64,000 nt of DNA from Bacillota bacterium (GTDB lineage: Bacteria > Bacillota > Clostridia > Ch29), in contig JABVCK010000018.1 in assembly GCA_013540605.1 (NCBI GenBank), forward strand, positions 27,460 to 91,459. The letters are read 5' to 3'. Of this stretch, positions 17,355 through 26,267 are shown one piece after another. The notes below the pieces were generated by a model. It was not told the DNA's origin, did no database searches, and was given only the letters and a program-made list of their open reading frames with translations. The position numbers were made by a program, and so were the translations under genes. Position 1 is the first letter of the stretch. Each line of letters begins with the position of its first letter.

Positions 17355-17729
17355 CTTAACCACCTTTTAAGGGATTATAAAATAGCAATCCCCTCCCCAT
17401 GCTCCACAGTTTTTAGATAATTCGACACATTTACACTCATTCCTTCAATAATAAATATTAAAATAATATTACAGAATTATCCTTAGTATTTTAGGCAATA
17501 AAATTGGATTATATACCTTTTCCAAAGCAATTGCAATACTCTATGAACAATTTCTATAAATATTTTCTATAAATATTCCATAATGCTTCTAAATAATCCA
17601 TTTCTACATGCATGCAGCAAATCCTTCATTTTTTTGTATTAATTTTCGAAAATATGTTCGGCTTTGTCCCCTTTCTTAATAAACTGTGGTAAAATATATA
17701 GAGTTGAATAAATCAGGGGAGGTATTGCA
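17355..17729. other. Divergent intergenic region between dnaG and the aldolase gene
   Basis: The region is AT-rich. TGGTAAAATATATAGAG before 17730 holds a plausible -10 element for the plus-strand genes, but I see no matching -35 box. AGGGGAGGTATTGCA provides the ribosome-binding site. I find no T-box, lysine riboswitch or other recognisable leader structure. Confidence 0.4.
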
Positions 17730-18614
17730 ATGTTTAGCGGAATATACACACCGATTGTTACTCCTTTCAACGAGAGGGAAGAGATTGATTACTGCAAAAT
17801 GAAGCACAACCTTGACCGCTGGTCTGAAACCAACCTGGACGGAATAGTGGTTCTTGGCTCAAACGGTGAATTCGTGTACCTGACCATGCCGGAAAAGCTT
17901 GAACTTGTGGAATTTGTAATAAACAATTTTACCGCTGACAAAAAGATAATAGTAGGAACGGGCTGTGAATCCACAAGGGAAACCATTGAGCTCAATTACA
18001 TAGTTGCAGATTTAGGGGCGGATGCGGTACTGGTACTTCCCCCAAGCTATTTCAAAGGTTCTATGAATGACGACGTGCTGTATAGACATTATGTTGATAT
18101 TGCCGAAGAGTGCCCCGTTCCGGTGATGATATACAATATGCCCAAAAATACAGGGATTAACCTGCCGTCATCGCTGGTTGCAAAGCTGTCCCAACACCCT
18201 AACATTGTAGGCATTAAGGACACATCCGGTAATATTACCCAGTTAGCGGAACTTGTGAGGGATACCGAAGATGGCTTTTCCGTTTTTGCCGGCAATGCCG
18301 GGTATCTTCTCCCGGCCCTCGCGGTTGGAGCAAAGGGTGCCACCCTTGCCCTGGCCAACATCCTGCCCAATGAATGCTGTGAGGTGGTGTCGCTGTTTAG
18401 AGAAGGCAAAATAGCATCTGCCGGAGAACTGCAGCAGAAACTGCTTGAACCCAACAACCTTGTCACAGCAAAGCTTGGGGTCCCTGCTCTCAAGGCGGCT
18501 CTTGACATGTTAGGCTACCAGGGGGGTATTCCGCGGCGGCCTCTGAGACCTCTTTCGGACGACGACAGGGAGACCGTAAAAAATGCCCTTATAAGATTTG
18601 GGGTTTTGAAATAA
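17730..18614 (+). CDS. Dihydrodipicolinate synthase/N-acetylneuraminate lyase family aldolase
   Basis: The 294-residue TIM-barrel protein has the family motif as GSNGE (residues 43-47), the catalytic tyrosine in IYNMP (Tyr135) and the Schiff-base lysine in GIKDTSG (Lys163). True DapA proteins usually read GTTGE; GSNGEF is more typical of the 4-hydroxy-2-oxoglutarate aldolase branch. The reaction is therefore pyruvate-dependent aldol chemistry with an unproven second substrate. It is followed after 18 bases by homoserine dehydrogenase, which argues for an amino-acid role, either diaminopimelate synthesis or homoserine/threonine metabolism. Confidence 0.8.
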   Translation: MFSGIYTPIVTPFNEREEIDYCKMKHNLDRWSETNLDGIVVLGSNGEFVYLTMPEKLELVEFVINNFTADKKIIVGTGCESTRETIELNYIVADLGADAVLVLPPSYFKGSMNDDVLYRHYVDIAEECPVPVMIYNMPKNTGINLPSSLVAKLSQHPNIVGIKDTSGNITQLAELVRDTEDGFSVFAGNAGYLLPALAVGAKGATLALANILPNECCEVVSLFREGKIASAGELQQKLLEPNNLVTAKLGVPALKAALDMLGYQGGIPRRPLRPLSDDDRETVKNALIRFGVLK

Positions 18615-18632
18615 AAGGTGGAGATGTTTGAT

Positions 18633-19667
18633 ATGCGGATTGCGCTGGTAGGCTTCGGAGGCGTTGGAAAAGCCCTGGTCAAACTGCTTTCGGATAAGAA
18701 AAAAAGCCTTTTAACCCAGGGTATTGATATCAGATTGAATTACGTGATAAACAGCAGGGAAGGCGTCTATGACCCCATGGGTATAGACTGTGGAAGCCTC
18801 CTTAAACATGTCGAGATGGGGGGCCAGCTCAGCCGGTTCACTCAAGGCGTAAATACCCCGGTTTCCTTTGAAACCCTGTTAAAGAACAGGGATGTGGATG
18901 TAATGGTTGAAGCTACCCCCACAAACAGGGAAAGCGGTGAGCCCGGCCTAACGCATATAAGGGCAGCGCTTGAAAACGGTATAAATGTAGTGACGGCGAA
19001 TAAGGGCCCGATACTCCTTGCCTATAGAACTTTAAACAGGCTTGCGGTATCAAAGGGTGTACATCTATGTGCCGGCTGCACAACGGGAGGGGCCCTTCCC
19101 ACTATAAACGCCGGCATCTTTGACCTCGCCGGTTCCAATATACATTCCATAGAGGGTATACTGAACGGTACAACCAATTACATACTTGGCCGTATGGAGC
19201 AGGATAATCTCGGCTATGAACAAGCCCTGGCCGAAGCACAAAGAATGGGCATTGCAGAAACCGATCCCTCCCTGGACGTGGAGGGCTGGGATACGGCGAT
19301 AAAACTGCTCATCCTGGTGAATATTCTGATGAACGAGCAAAGAACCCTTGATGGGATTAGGGTCGAAGGAATAACACGGGTTGGCAGGGATGATATTCTC
19401 AGGGCAAAAAAAGAGGGCAAAACGCTCAAGCTGATCGGCAGGGCTGTGAAAACCCCGGAGGGAATAGATATCAGCATCAATCTGGAAAAAATCGGTGAAG
19501 ACAACCCGCTGTCCGGCGTGAATGGTACCAACAAGGCAGTCAGATATGTTTCGGACAGCCTCGGCGACCTCACAATAATCGGTGGGGCATCGGGCACCAT
19601 CCCCGCTGCGGCCTCTTTGCTGAGGGATATAATAAACCTGGGCAGGGGATACCGGTTTTCGGTTTAA
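18633..19667 (+). CDS. Homoserine dehydrogenase
   Basis: The 344-residue protein starts MRIALVGFGGVGKAL (Rossmann NAD(P) loop). It contains VTANKGPILLAY, CTTGGALPTI, EGILNGTTNYILGRM and the catalytic LDVEGWDTAIKL with its Asp and Lys. It reduces aspartate semialdehyde to homoserine. There is no C-terminal ACT domain, so feedback by threonine through that domain is unlikely. ATG 18633 is chosen because GGTGGAG lies nine bases before it; the upstream GTG and ATG are too close to that site. It probably forms an operon with the aldolase. Confidence 0.88.
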   Translation: MRIALVGFGGVGKALVKLLSDKKKSLLTQGIDIRLNYVINSREGVYDPMGIDCGSLLKHVEMGGQLSRFTQGVNTPVSFETLLKNRDVDVMVEATPTNRESGEPGLTHIRAALENGINVVTANKGPILLAYRTLNRLAVSKGVHLCAGCTTGGALPTINAGIFDLAGSNIHSIEGILNGTTNYILGRMEQDNLGYEQALAEAQRMGIAETDPSLDVEGWDTAIKLLILVNILMNEQRTLDGIRVEGITRVGRDDILRAKKEGKTLKLIGRAVKTPEGIDISINLEKIGEDNPLSGVNGTNKAVRYVSDSLGDLTIIGGASGTIPAAASLLRDIINLGRGYRFSV

Positions 19668-19677
19668 TCCCCTGCCC
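19640..19677 (+). terminator. Terminator overlapping the end of homoserine dehydrogenase
   Basis: GGGCAGGGGA (19640-19649) pairs with TCCCCTGCCC (19668-19677), followed by GGCTGCTTTTTC. The left arm lies inside the last codons of the gene, and the hairpin separates it from the convergent dgt gene. Confidence 0.7.
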
Positions 19678-19688
19678 GGCTGCTTTTT

Positions 19689-20726
19689 CTACTTGATGAG
19701 TGACCTGGGTATGGTGATTTCCTTGAACCGGCTTATGCAATAGTTGTCGGTCATACCCGATATATAGTCGCAGACTCCTCTCTCAAGCCCCTCTTCATCG
19801 GCGATGTTTCTGTAGAATTCAGGCATCCTGCCGGGGTTATTCTTATAATACCTGAAAAGAAACTCAATTACGTACGTAACCCTGTCCCTCTCCGCTTTGC
19901 ATACCGGTCCAAAGTAAACATTCTTAAACATGAATTCCCTTAGCCCCTTCAAGGCTTCCTCCACCGGAGGACTCAGCCGGATCACCGTTTTGCCGTCGTT
20001 CAGCAGACGCGTACTGTTTTCTATTGCATCGGTTACCAGGGTGGATATCCTTTCCCTGTGCGTCCTGCCCAACAGTTCAATGTAACCGGAAGGCAAATCT
20101 TCCATCCTCAGAATCCCCGCCCTTATACTATCGTCAATATCGTGCTGAACATAGGCTATCTTGTCACTAAGCTTTATAACCTGCCCTTCCAGTGTATATG
20201 CTTCCCTGCTGTTTTTTCCGCCAAAACCGCTGTGGCACTGTACACCGTCAAGAACCTCCTTTGTCAGGTTAAGCCCCCTGCCCATCCATCCTTCCTCTAT
20301 AACTGTAAGCACTCTGATGCTGTTTTCATTGTGACGGAACCCCCCTGGCACCAGGGAGTTCAGCACCTCTTCCCCGGAATGGGAGAATGGTGTGTGCCCG
20401 ACATCGTGAGACAGAGCTATGGCTTCAATAAGGTCTGTGTTCAACCGCAGCGCAGCGCCGATTGTCCGTGCTATCTGGCTCACCTCCAGGGTATGGGTTA
20501 GTCTGGTTCTATAGTGGTCATTGTCGGGGGAAATAAAAACTTGGGTCTTGTGCTTGAGACGCCTGAAGGCCTTTGAGTGAATAACCCGGTCCCTGTCCCT
20601 CTGGAATTCCGTTCTTATGCTGCATTTATCCTCTTCGGTATGTCTGCCTCTGCTCTTTATAGAGGGGCAGGCATACTCCGAGAGCACCTGCAGTTCCAGT
20701 TGTTCCTGTTTTTCCCTTATGTTCAT
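19689..20726 (-). CDS. dgt: Deoxyguanosinetriphosphate triphosphohydrolase-like protein
   Basis: The 345-residue HD-domain protein has RDRVIHSKAFRRLKHKTQVF, RTRLTHTLEVSQIARTI and the metal-binding HDVGHTPF (His107-Asp108). This is the pattern of Dgt-like dNTP triphosphohydrolases, which cut dGTP (or other dNTPs) to the deoxynucleoside and triphosphate. ATG 20726 fits the family start; the longer frame to 20819 would run into ppdK and begins with an implausible sequence. It lies just downstream of ppdK. Confidence 0.88.
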   Translation of the reverse strand: MNIREKQEQLELQVLSEYACPSIKSRGRHTEEDKCSIRTEFQRDRDRVIHSKAFRRLKHKTQVFISPDNDHYRTRLTHTLEVSQIARTIGAALRLNTDLIEAIALSHDVGHTPFSHSGEEVLNSLVPGGFRHNENSIRVLTVIEEGWMGRGLNLTKEVLDGVQCHSGFGGKNSREAYTLEGQVIKLSDKIAYVQHDIDDSIRAGILRMEDLPSGYIELLGRTHRERISTLVTDAIENSTRLLNDGKTVIRLSPPVEEALKGLREFMFKNVYFGPVCKAERDRVTYVIEFLFRYYKNNPGRMPEFYRNIADEEGLERGVCDYISGMTDNYCISRFKEITIPRSLIK

Positions 20727-20749
20727 GCAATACACCCCAAAACATTGTC

Positions 20750-23377
20750 TTATTCCCTGTTCCTTATGACTGCCTGGGCTGCGGCAAGCCTGGCAATCGG
20801 TACCCTGAAGGGCGAGCATGAGACATAATTAAGCCCTACCCTATAGAAGAAATCTATCGATGAGGGGTCCCCCCCATGCTCACCGCAAATACCAAGCTTG
20901 ATGTCCGGTCTTTCCTTCTTACCTAGCTGTACAGCCATTTCCACCAGCTTGCCGACTCCTGTCTGGTCAAGCCTCTGGAACGGGTCTGCTTCAATTATAC
21001 CCTTTTTCTTATATTCTTCAAGGAATTTACCAGCATCATCCCTGGAGAACCCCATTGCCATCTGTGTCAGGTCATTGGTGCCGAAGGAGAAGAACTCGGC
21101 TTCCCTGGCAATCTCGTCTGCCGTGATCGCAGCCCTGGGTACCTCTATCATGGTTCCCACCATATATTCCAGATCAGCGCCCGTCTCTTCTATTACCTTT
21201 GCAGCGGTTTTTATGATGAATTCCTTTAGGAAGCTCAATTCGCTTACATTTCCCACCAGCGGAACCATTATCTCAGGTTTAACCCTTATCCCCGTCTCCG
21301 CCGACACCTCAATAGCGGCTTCAATTATAGCCCGTGTCTGCATTTCTGCGATCTCCGGATAGGTGATCGCCAAACGGCATCCCCTGTGACCAAGCATGGG
21401 GTTGAACTCTTCAAGGTCCTTAACGATGCCCTTGAGTTCTTCAAACTGTATTCCCATGTCGCCGGCGAGGTTTCTAATATCATGGTCTTCCTTGGGCAGG
21501 AACTCGTGCAGCGGCGGGTCAAGCAGCCTTATGGTAACAGGCCTTTCACCCATAACCTTGAATATTCCTTTAAAATCTTCCTTCTGCATGGGCATCAGCC
21601 TATCCAGGGCTTTTTGCCTCTGCTCCCGGCTTCTGGATATTATCATCTCCCGTACAACGGGTATCCTTTCTTCCTCAAAGAACATATGCTCGGTCCTGCA
21701 CAGTCCGATACCCTCTGCGCCGAATTTTACCGCAGCTTCGGCATCCCTTGGGTTATCGGCGTTGGTTCTGACCTTAAGGGTCCTGACCTCATCCGCCCAT
21801 TTCATCAGTGTGGCAAAGTTGCCGGATAATCCGGGCTCAATAGTCGGGATACTTCCCTGGTATACCTTGCCGGAACTACCGTCCAGGGATATATAGTCTC
21901 CCTCCGCAATGGTAATTCCTTTGACCACAAACCTCTTGTTCTCTTCCTCCACCCTTATTTCTCCGCATCCTGCCACGCAGCACTTGCCCATTCCCCTTGC
22001 CACAACGGCTGCGTGGGACGTCATGCCTCCCCGGGATGTGAGTATGCCTTCGGCCGCATTCATCCCTTCAATATCTTCCGGGGAGGTCTCCTGGCGCACC
22101 AGGATGGCCTTCTCGCCCCTACTGACCGCGTCCACAGCCTCCTCGGCGGTGAAGTATACCTTCCCTGTGGCCGCTCCCGGCGAAGCAGGCAGGCCCTGCG
22201 CAAGAAGCTGCGCTTCTTTAAGAAATGCGGGATCAAAATTCGGGTGCAGCATCTGATCCAATTGCTGCGGCTGCACCCTCATGAGCGCCTCCTCCTTAGA
22301 TATCAGACCTTCTCCCACAAGGTCGACCGCCACTTTAAGGGCAGCCTCGGCAGTCCTTTTTCCATTACGGGTCTGCAATATGTATAGTATACCCCTCTCA
22401 ACCGTAAACTCTATATCCTGCATGTCTCTATAGTGTTTCTCGAGAAGGCCTGCCACTTCAACAAATTGCCTGTGCACATCGGGCAGGATCTCGTTCAGCT
22501 GGTCTATCGACTTGGGAGTCCTTATCCCTGCAACCACATCTTCGCCCTGAGCATTCATAAGAAACTCGCCAAACAAAGCCTTTACCCCTGTGGCCGGGTT
22601 TCTGGTAAAGGCAACTCCGGTACCGGAAGTATCACCCATATTACCGAACACCATGGACTGCACGTTGACCGCAGTGCCGAGATGGTGGGGTATTTCGTTG
22701 ATATTCCTGTAGGCAATTGCGCGGGGGTTATTCCACGAATCAAATACCGCCTTAACAGCCATCAGGAGCTGTTTTTTGGGTTCCTGGGGGAAATCCTCTC
22801 CTATTTCTGCCCTATACAACTCCTTGTACCTGTCAACTACTTCCCTAAGGTCCTCAGCTGTGAGATCCGTATCGTGCTCTGCTCCCCTTTTCTCCTTGAC
22901 CTTATCCAGTATGCCCTCAAATTTGTATTTCTCTATATGGGTGACAACATCTCCAAACATCTGTATGAATCTCCTATAGCTATCCAGCGCAAACCTTTCG
23001 TTCCCCGTGGATTTGGAAAGCCCGGTTACCGACTGGTCATTAAGTCCCAGGTTCAAAATTGTATCCATCATTCCGGGCATGGATATCACAGCCCCTGAGC
23101 GGACCGAAACGAGGAGCGGATTGTGGTTATCCCCAAAAACCTTGCCTGTTATTGCTTGAAGCTTCTCAAGATTATCGAAAATCTCCCTTTCAAGTTCCGC
23201 CGGAATACTCATGCTCCATTCGGAATAATACCGGTTGCAGGCCTCGGTTGTCACAGTGAAACCCTGGGGCACAGGAAGCCCTATTCTGGTCATCTCAGCA
23301 AGGTTTGCTCCTTTGCCTCCCAGGAGGGATTTCATATCCGCCCTGCCCTCTTCAAACATATAGACAAATTTCCCCAT
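20750..23377 (-). CDS. ppdK: Pyruvate, phosphate dikinase
   Basis: The 875-residue enzyme interconverts pyruvate + ATP + Pi with PEP + AMP + PPi. It has the N-terminal ATP-grasp domain (SLLGGKGANLAEMTRIGLPVP), the swivelling phosphohistidine domain with GGMTSHAAVVARGMGKCCV (about residue 455) and the C-terminal PEP/pyruvate barrel (EGIGLCRTEHMFF, FGTNDLTQM, and GICGEHGG with the catalytic Cys). In an anaerobe it can run glycolytically or towards gluconeogenesis. Its AAAGGAGG site lies inside the last codons of the regulator gene upstream, so the two are translationally coupled. Confidence 0.97.
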   Translation of the reverse strand: MGKFVYMFEEGRADMKSLLGGKGANLAEMTRIGLPVPQGFTVTTEACNRYYSEWSMSIPAELEREIFDNLEKLQAITGKVFGDNHNPLLVSVRSGAVISMPGMMDTILNLGLNDQSVTGLSKSTGNERFALDSYRRFIQMFGDVVTHIEKYKFEGILDKVKEKRGAEHDTDLTAEDLREVVDRYKELYRAEIGEDFPQEPKKQLLMAVKAVFDSWNNPRAIAYRNINEIPHHLGTAVNVQSMVFGNMGDTSGTGVAFTRNPATGVKALFGEFLMNAQGEDVVAGIRTPKSIDQLNEILPDVHRQFVEVAGLLEKHYRDMQDIEFTVERGILYILQTRNGKRTAEAALKVAVDLVGEGLISKEEALMRVQPQQLDQMLHPNFDPAFLKEAQLLAQGLPASPGAATGKVYFTAEEAVDAVSRGEKAILVRQETSPEDIEGMNAAEGILTSRGGMTSHAAVVARGMGKCCVAGCGEIRVEEENKRFVVKGITIAEGDYISLDGSSGKVYQGSIPTIEPGLSGNFATLMKWADEVRTLKVRTNADNPRDAEAAVKFGAEGIGLCRTEHMFFEEERIPVVREMIISRSREQRQKALDRLMPMQKEDFKGIFKVMGERPVTIRLLDPPLHEFLPKEDHDIRNLAGDMGIQFEELKGIVKDLEEFNPMLGHRGCRLAITYPEIAEMQTRAIIEAAIEVSAETGIRVKPEIMVPLVGNVSELSFLKEFIIKTAAKVIEETGADLEYMVGTMIEVPRAAITADEIAREAEFFSFGTNDLTQMAMGFSRDDAGKFLEEYKKKGIIEADPFQRLDQTGVGKLVEMAVQLGKKERPDIKLGICGEHGGDPSSIDFFYRVGLNYVSCSPFRVPIARLAAAQAVIRNRE

Positions 23378-23381
23378 TACA

Positions 23382-24191
23382 TTAAGCCTCCTTTAGTATC
23401 TGTAATATTATACTGGCTGTCTCTTCAACAGCCTTTCTCGACACATCTATTACCGGGCACCCAAGCTTCTTGTAAACCATGTCCGCGTATTCCAGTTCCT
23501 GCAGTATCCTCTCCATACTTGCATAATTTGCCGTATCGTTCAACCCCAGGGTCTTTAGCCTTTCCTGCCTTATCTGATTGAGTTTATCGGGGTCTGCAGT
23601 CAGGCCGACAATCTTCCTGTTGGATATTTGAAACAGCTCCTTCGGAGGCTCAACCTCAGGTACCAGGGGGATATTTGCAACCTTGTAATTCTTATGGGCA
23701 AGGTACATGCTCAGGGGTGTCTTTGATGTCCTTGATACTCCCAGCAGTATGACATCTGCCCTCAGCACCCCCCTGGGGTCCTTCCCATCGTCGTACTTTA
23801 CTGCAAATTCAACGGCTTCCACCCTTTTGAAATAGTGTTCATCCAGCTTATGAATAAGGCCTGCTTCAAGCTTGGGTGAAGTGGGCGCTATTATCTTCAA
23901 AGCATCCATCAATGGTCCAAGGATATCGACCCTCGGAATGCCATACTTGTCACATTCCTCTTCCAAAGTGGTTTTTAGCTCAGGAATCACTATTGTATAC
24001 GCAACTATGCACTTGTATTCCTTCGCTTCATTTATTATCCTCATTATCTGGTATTTATCCGTGACAAAGGGTTCCTTCCTGATCTCGGTAATATCCGAGT
24101 TGAATTGTATCGCTGCTGCTTTAACGACCTGCTCAGCGGTTTCACCTACCGAGTCAGAAATTACGTATATCCTTGGCCCATTCTCAATCAT
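23382..24191 (-). CDS. Pyruvate, phosphate dikinase regulatory protein (PDRP, DUF299)
   Basis: The 269-residue bifunctional kinase/phosphorylase begins MIENGPRIYVISDSVGETAE and has the P-loop GVSRTSKTPLSMYLA (about residues 147-161). It inactivates PpdK by ADP-dependent threonine phosphorylation and reactivates it with phosphate. It stands directly upstream of its target. ATG 24191 has GGAGG 11 bases upstream; the in-frame extension to 24251 runs into repeat family 1. Confidence 0.92.
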   Translation of the reverse strand: MIENGPRIYVISDSVGETAEQVVKAAAIQFNSDITEIRKEPFVTDKYQIMRIINEAKEYKCIVAYTIVIPELKTTLEEECDKYGIPRVDILGPLMDALKIIAPTSPKLEAGLIHKLDEHYFKRVEAVEFAVKYDDGKDPRGVLRADVILLGVSRTSKTPLSMYLAHKNYKVANIPLVPEVEPPKELFQISNRKIVGLTADPDKLNQIRQERLKTLGLNDTANYASMERILQELEYADMVYKKLGCPVIDVSRKAVEETASIILQILKEA

Positions 24192-24209
24192 ATCAATATA
24201 TTCCTCCTT

Positions 24210-24326
24210 TAATGTAAGGGGACACACCGCTGCTTTAAGGTATGGGGACACACCTCCTCTTCGGAGCTAGGCTCTTGGGTAGGAGGAATGTCCCCGATGC
24301 ATTCCTTGCCAAGGAATGTCCCCTTT
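24210..24326. repeat. Intergenic repeat family 1, copy B
   Basis: The copy starts at AATGTAAGGGGACACACCGC and ends at GGAATGTCCCC, with the hairpin TCTTCGGAGCTAGGCTC inside. It separates the CcpN-like repressor from PDRP and lies just before the PDRP ribosome-binding site, so the PDRP-ppdK mRNA must read through it or start within it. Confidence 0.8.
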
Positions 24327-24329
24327 CTG

Positions 24330-24959
24330 CTAACGTAACATATCATATATGGCGGAAACCACCGCTGTTTTCGATACCCTACCGGTAATTTTCAGTTTTT
24401 CCTTTCCTCCTGGCGCAGCGAACCTTTCCACAACCGGAGTACAGTCAACCTGATGCTCCACCATCTTAAATACCGCGTCAGCCAGGGTTTCATCGTCATC
24501 GAGGGTTACTATATTCGGCATCCTTGTCATAATCATGCTTACGGGTATCTTGTTTAAGTCAGCGTTTCCCATAGCATGTCGCAGGAAATCCTTTCTTGAA
24601 ACCACCCCTACCAGGTATCCTTCTGTTTCGACGAACAGTGTACCGACATCTTCCAGAAACAGGGTCACTATGCTGTCATACACGCTGGCATCGGAGTTAA
24701 CCACGACAGGGCGTGTCTTAATATCCTTTACAAGAATACTCCTTACAAGGTTGGCCAGCATGCTTGCAGGCATCCTTCCGGTATGATAATATCCTACCTT
24801 AGGCCTTGCGTCCAGTATTCCGGCCATCGTTAGGATGGTGAGGTCAGGCCTTAACGCGCTGCGGGTCAGGTTAAGCCTTTCGGCTATCTGCTCGCTGGTT
24901 ATCGGTTGGTCTTCCTTGACTATGCCTATTATCTGGTTCTGTCTTTCGGAAAGTTTCAT
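24330..24959 (-). CDS. CcpN-like repressor with CBS pair
   Basis: The 209-residue protein has an N-terminal winged helix-turn-helix (LSERQNQIIGIVKEDQPITS with LNLTRSALRPDLTIL, residues 1-60) and two CBS domains (about 80-200). This matches CcpN/YqzB, which in Bacillus represses gluconeogenic genes and senses ATP/ADP. The position next to PDRP-ppdK supports control of PEP/pyruvate interconversion. ATG 24959 has GGGAG eight bases upstream. The AT-rich upstream region holds near-repeats (ATAGTATAGCATAT, TTATACTATATATAGTG) that could be self-operators. Confidence 0.88.
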   Translation of the reverse strand: MKLSERQNQIIGIVKEDQPITSEQIAERLNLTRSALRPDLTILTMAGILDARPKVGYYHTGRMPASMLANLVRSILVKDIKTRPVVVNSDASVYDSIVTLFLEDVGTLFVETEGYLVGVVSRKDFLRHAMGNADLNKIPVSMIMTRMPNIVTLDDDETLADAVFKMVEHQVDCTPVVERFAAPGGKEKLKITGRVSKTAVVSAIYDMLR

Positions 24960-25065
24960 TCCCACCACTCCCTATTTTTACAACACACTATATATAGTAT
25001 AACTTATTTATTCCAAATATGCTATACTATTTATCTCTATGTTACACTATTTTTTAACTCCCGTT

Positions 25066-25113
25066 CCGGAAAAAAAGATGCCGGGGGCGGAATTCATCTC
25101 CGCCCCCGGCATC
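25066..25113 (-). terminator. Strong GC-rich terminator
   Basis: GATGCCGGGGGCGGA (25077-25091) and TCCGCCCCCGGCATC (25099-25113) form a perfect 15-bp stem with a 7-base loop. On the minus strand it is followed by TTTTTTT. It ends transcription arriving from the NuoE-like gene and protects the CcpN-like promoter. Confidence 0.88.
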
Positions 25114-25139
25114 AGCCTGTATTAGTGTTATTTATTGGG

Positions 25140-25330
25140 TGGTTATATCAGTTACCAGTGGCCAGTGGTCAATGACCAGTGGTCAGAGTGTGTGGCAGTG
25201 CTGAAGTGAAAAGACCTGTAAGGCTTACCCCAGTAACTGCAAACTGGGAACTAACATCTGTGGTCTGTGATCTACCAACTACGAACTACCAACTACGAAC
25301 TTTAATCTAGCACCTGCAATCTGTGATCTG
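25140..25330. repeat. Intergenic repeat family 2, copy B (degenerate tandem motifs)
   Basis: Short variants of CCAGTGGCCAGTGG, CAATGACCAGTGG, GATCTACCAACTACGAACT, ACCAACTACGAACT and CTGCAATCTGTGATCTG follow one another. Copies A and C share these words. The right edge runs into the last codons of the NuoE-like gene. Confidence 0.65.
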
Positions 25331-25753
25331 TATAATCAAGCCTGACCCACACGCATCTGCACATCTCAATATCTCGATGGAATATTTGCGATCAGCGTTT
25401 GTATCCCCGGCTTCAATTCCAAGATAGTCCTCAATTTTCCGAACTATTTCCTTGGTGCTTTTTACGTAGCAAGTGGTTTCTTTGCACGCCCCAATGCAGT
25501 ACTCTCCCTTGGGTTTCTCGGAGAATAGGGAATAATATGAAATCACACTGTTGACCTCGCTAACAGGAAGTTCAAACCTTTCTGCAACATATTCCTGTAC
25601 CCAGCGTGGAAGACAGCCCAGGATTTTTTGTGCTTCATGCAGTGCCGGTATCAGCCCGCCGGGAATCATGGCGTATTTTTCTACTATATCTTTTACCTGC
25701 GTTACTTCCTCACTGCATAATTTCTTTTCAAAGGCCGCAACTGCATCTCCCAT
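25307..25753 (-). CDS. NuoE/HndA-family thioredoxin-like [2Fe-2S] protein, 3' end replaced by a repeat
   Basis: The 148-residue protein has the family helical N-terminus (IPGGLIPALHEAQKILGCLP) and the [2Fe-2S] ligands in CKETTC and CADAC. NuoE-like subunits pass electrons in NADH dehydrogenases and NAD/ferredoxin-linked hydrogenases. The usual C-terminal tail is missing: after CADACGSGL the protein reads IIQITDCRC and stops within repeat family 2. No NuoF/HndC partner is adjacent, so its complex is unknown. The start at 25753 is plausible but its site is weak. Confidence 0.75.
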   Translation of the reverse strand: MGDAVAAFEKKLCSEEVTQVKDIVEKYAMIPGGLIPALHEAQKILGCLPRWVQEYVAERFELPVSEVNSVISYYSLFSEKPKGEYCIGACKETTCYVKSTKEIVRKIEDYLGIEAGDTNADRKYSIEILRCADACGSGLIIQITDCRC

Positions 25754-25767
25754 GCCTATACCTCCTC

Positions 25768-25910
25768 CTGTTTAATGTAAGGGGACACACCGCTGAGTTA
25801 AGGTATGGGGACACACCTCCTTTTTGGAGTCTGACCCCGAGGAGGGAGGAATGTCCCCGATGTATTCCTTGCTGCGGAATGTCCCCTTCTGATTAGGTAA
25901 GGGGACACAC
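25768..25910. repeat. Intergenic repeat family 1, copy C plus a partial fourth unit
   Basis: The copy opens TTTAATGTAAGGGGACACAC and runs to GGAATGTCCCC at about 25886. A further AAGGGGACACACC unit follows at about 25899-25911. It lies directly upstream of the NuoE-like start. Confidence 0.78.
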
Positions 25911-26267
25911 CTTGTGCTAGTTGATATATATCGCAGGATTTATGCCAACCAGCTGCATATTCTACATCAAAACCCTTACCGCCTTGGGATGGGCGGGTTT
26001 AAAAATCGTTGAAGAAAAACATTTAAGAGAGTCTTTTACAAGTTCTTTATTCAGCAGCAATGCACAGCCGCATTGAATGTGAAATAATTGTTTATTCAAA
26101 ATCTGATATAAGCAGACAATGCAGCAAAGCATTAATAATGCTATTCTGCATTGTTTGTGTATTTATTCCGTAATTTTTAAAACCAACCTTCCCTTTTTTT
26201 TCTAACCGGTAAACAATTTTAATGATCATTAATATTATGCAGTGAAAAGGTGGAAGGAGGTAAGCAG
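25911..26267. other. Intergenic region with a long imperfect hairpin
   Basis: No gene is seen. GACAATGCAG (about 26115-26124) pairs with CTGCATTGTTTG (about 26146-26157), and the inner arms AGCATT/AATGCT make a nested stem, followed on the plus strand by TGTGTATTTATT. It could be a terminator or a small structured RNA. AAGGAGGTAAGCAG at the right edge is the ribosome-binding site of the next gene. Confidence 0.4.

Noticed and set aside
17355..17729. Lysine riboswitch or T-box upstream of the aldolase gene
   Set aside because: I could not find a T-box core, a specifier loop or the characteristic riboswitch blocks; the region is only AT-rich.
25140..25330. Possible CRISPR-like array
   Set aside because: The repeated words are short, irregular in spacing and order, and there are no unique spacers of constant length or cas genes.
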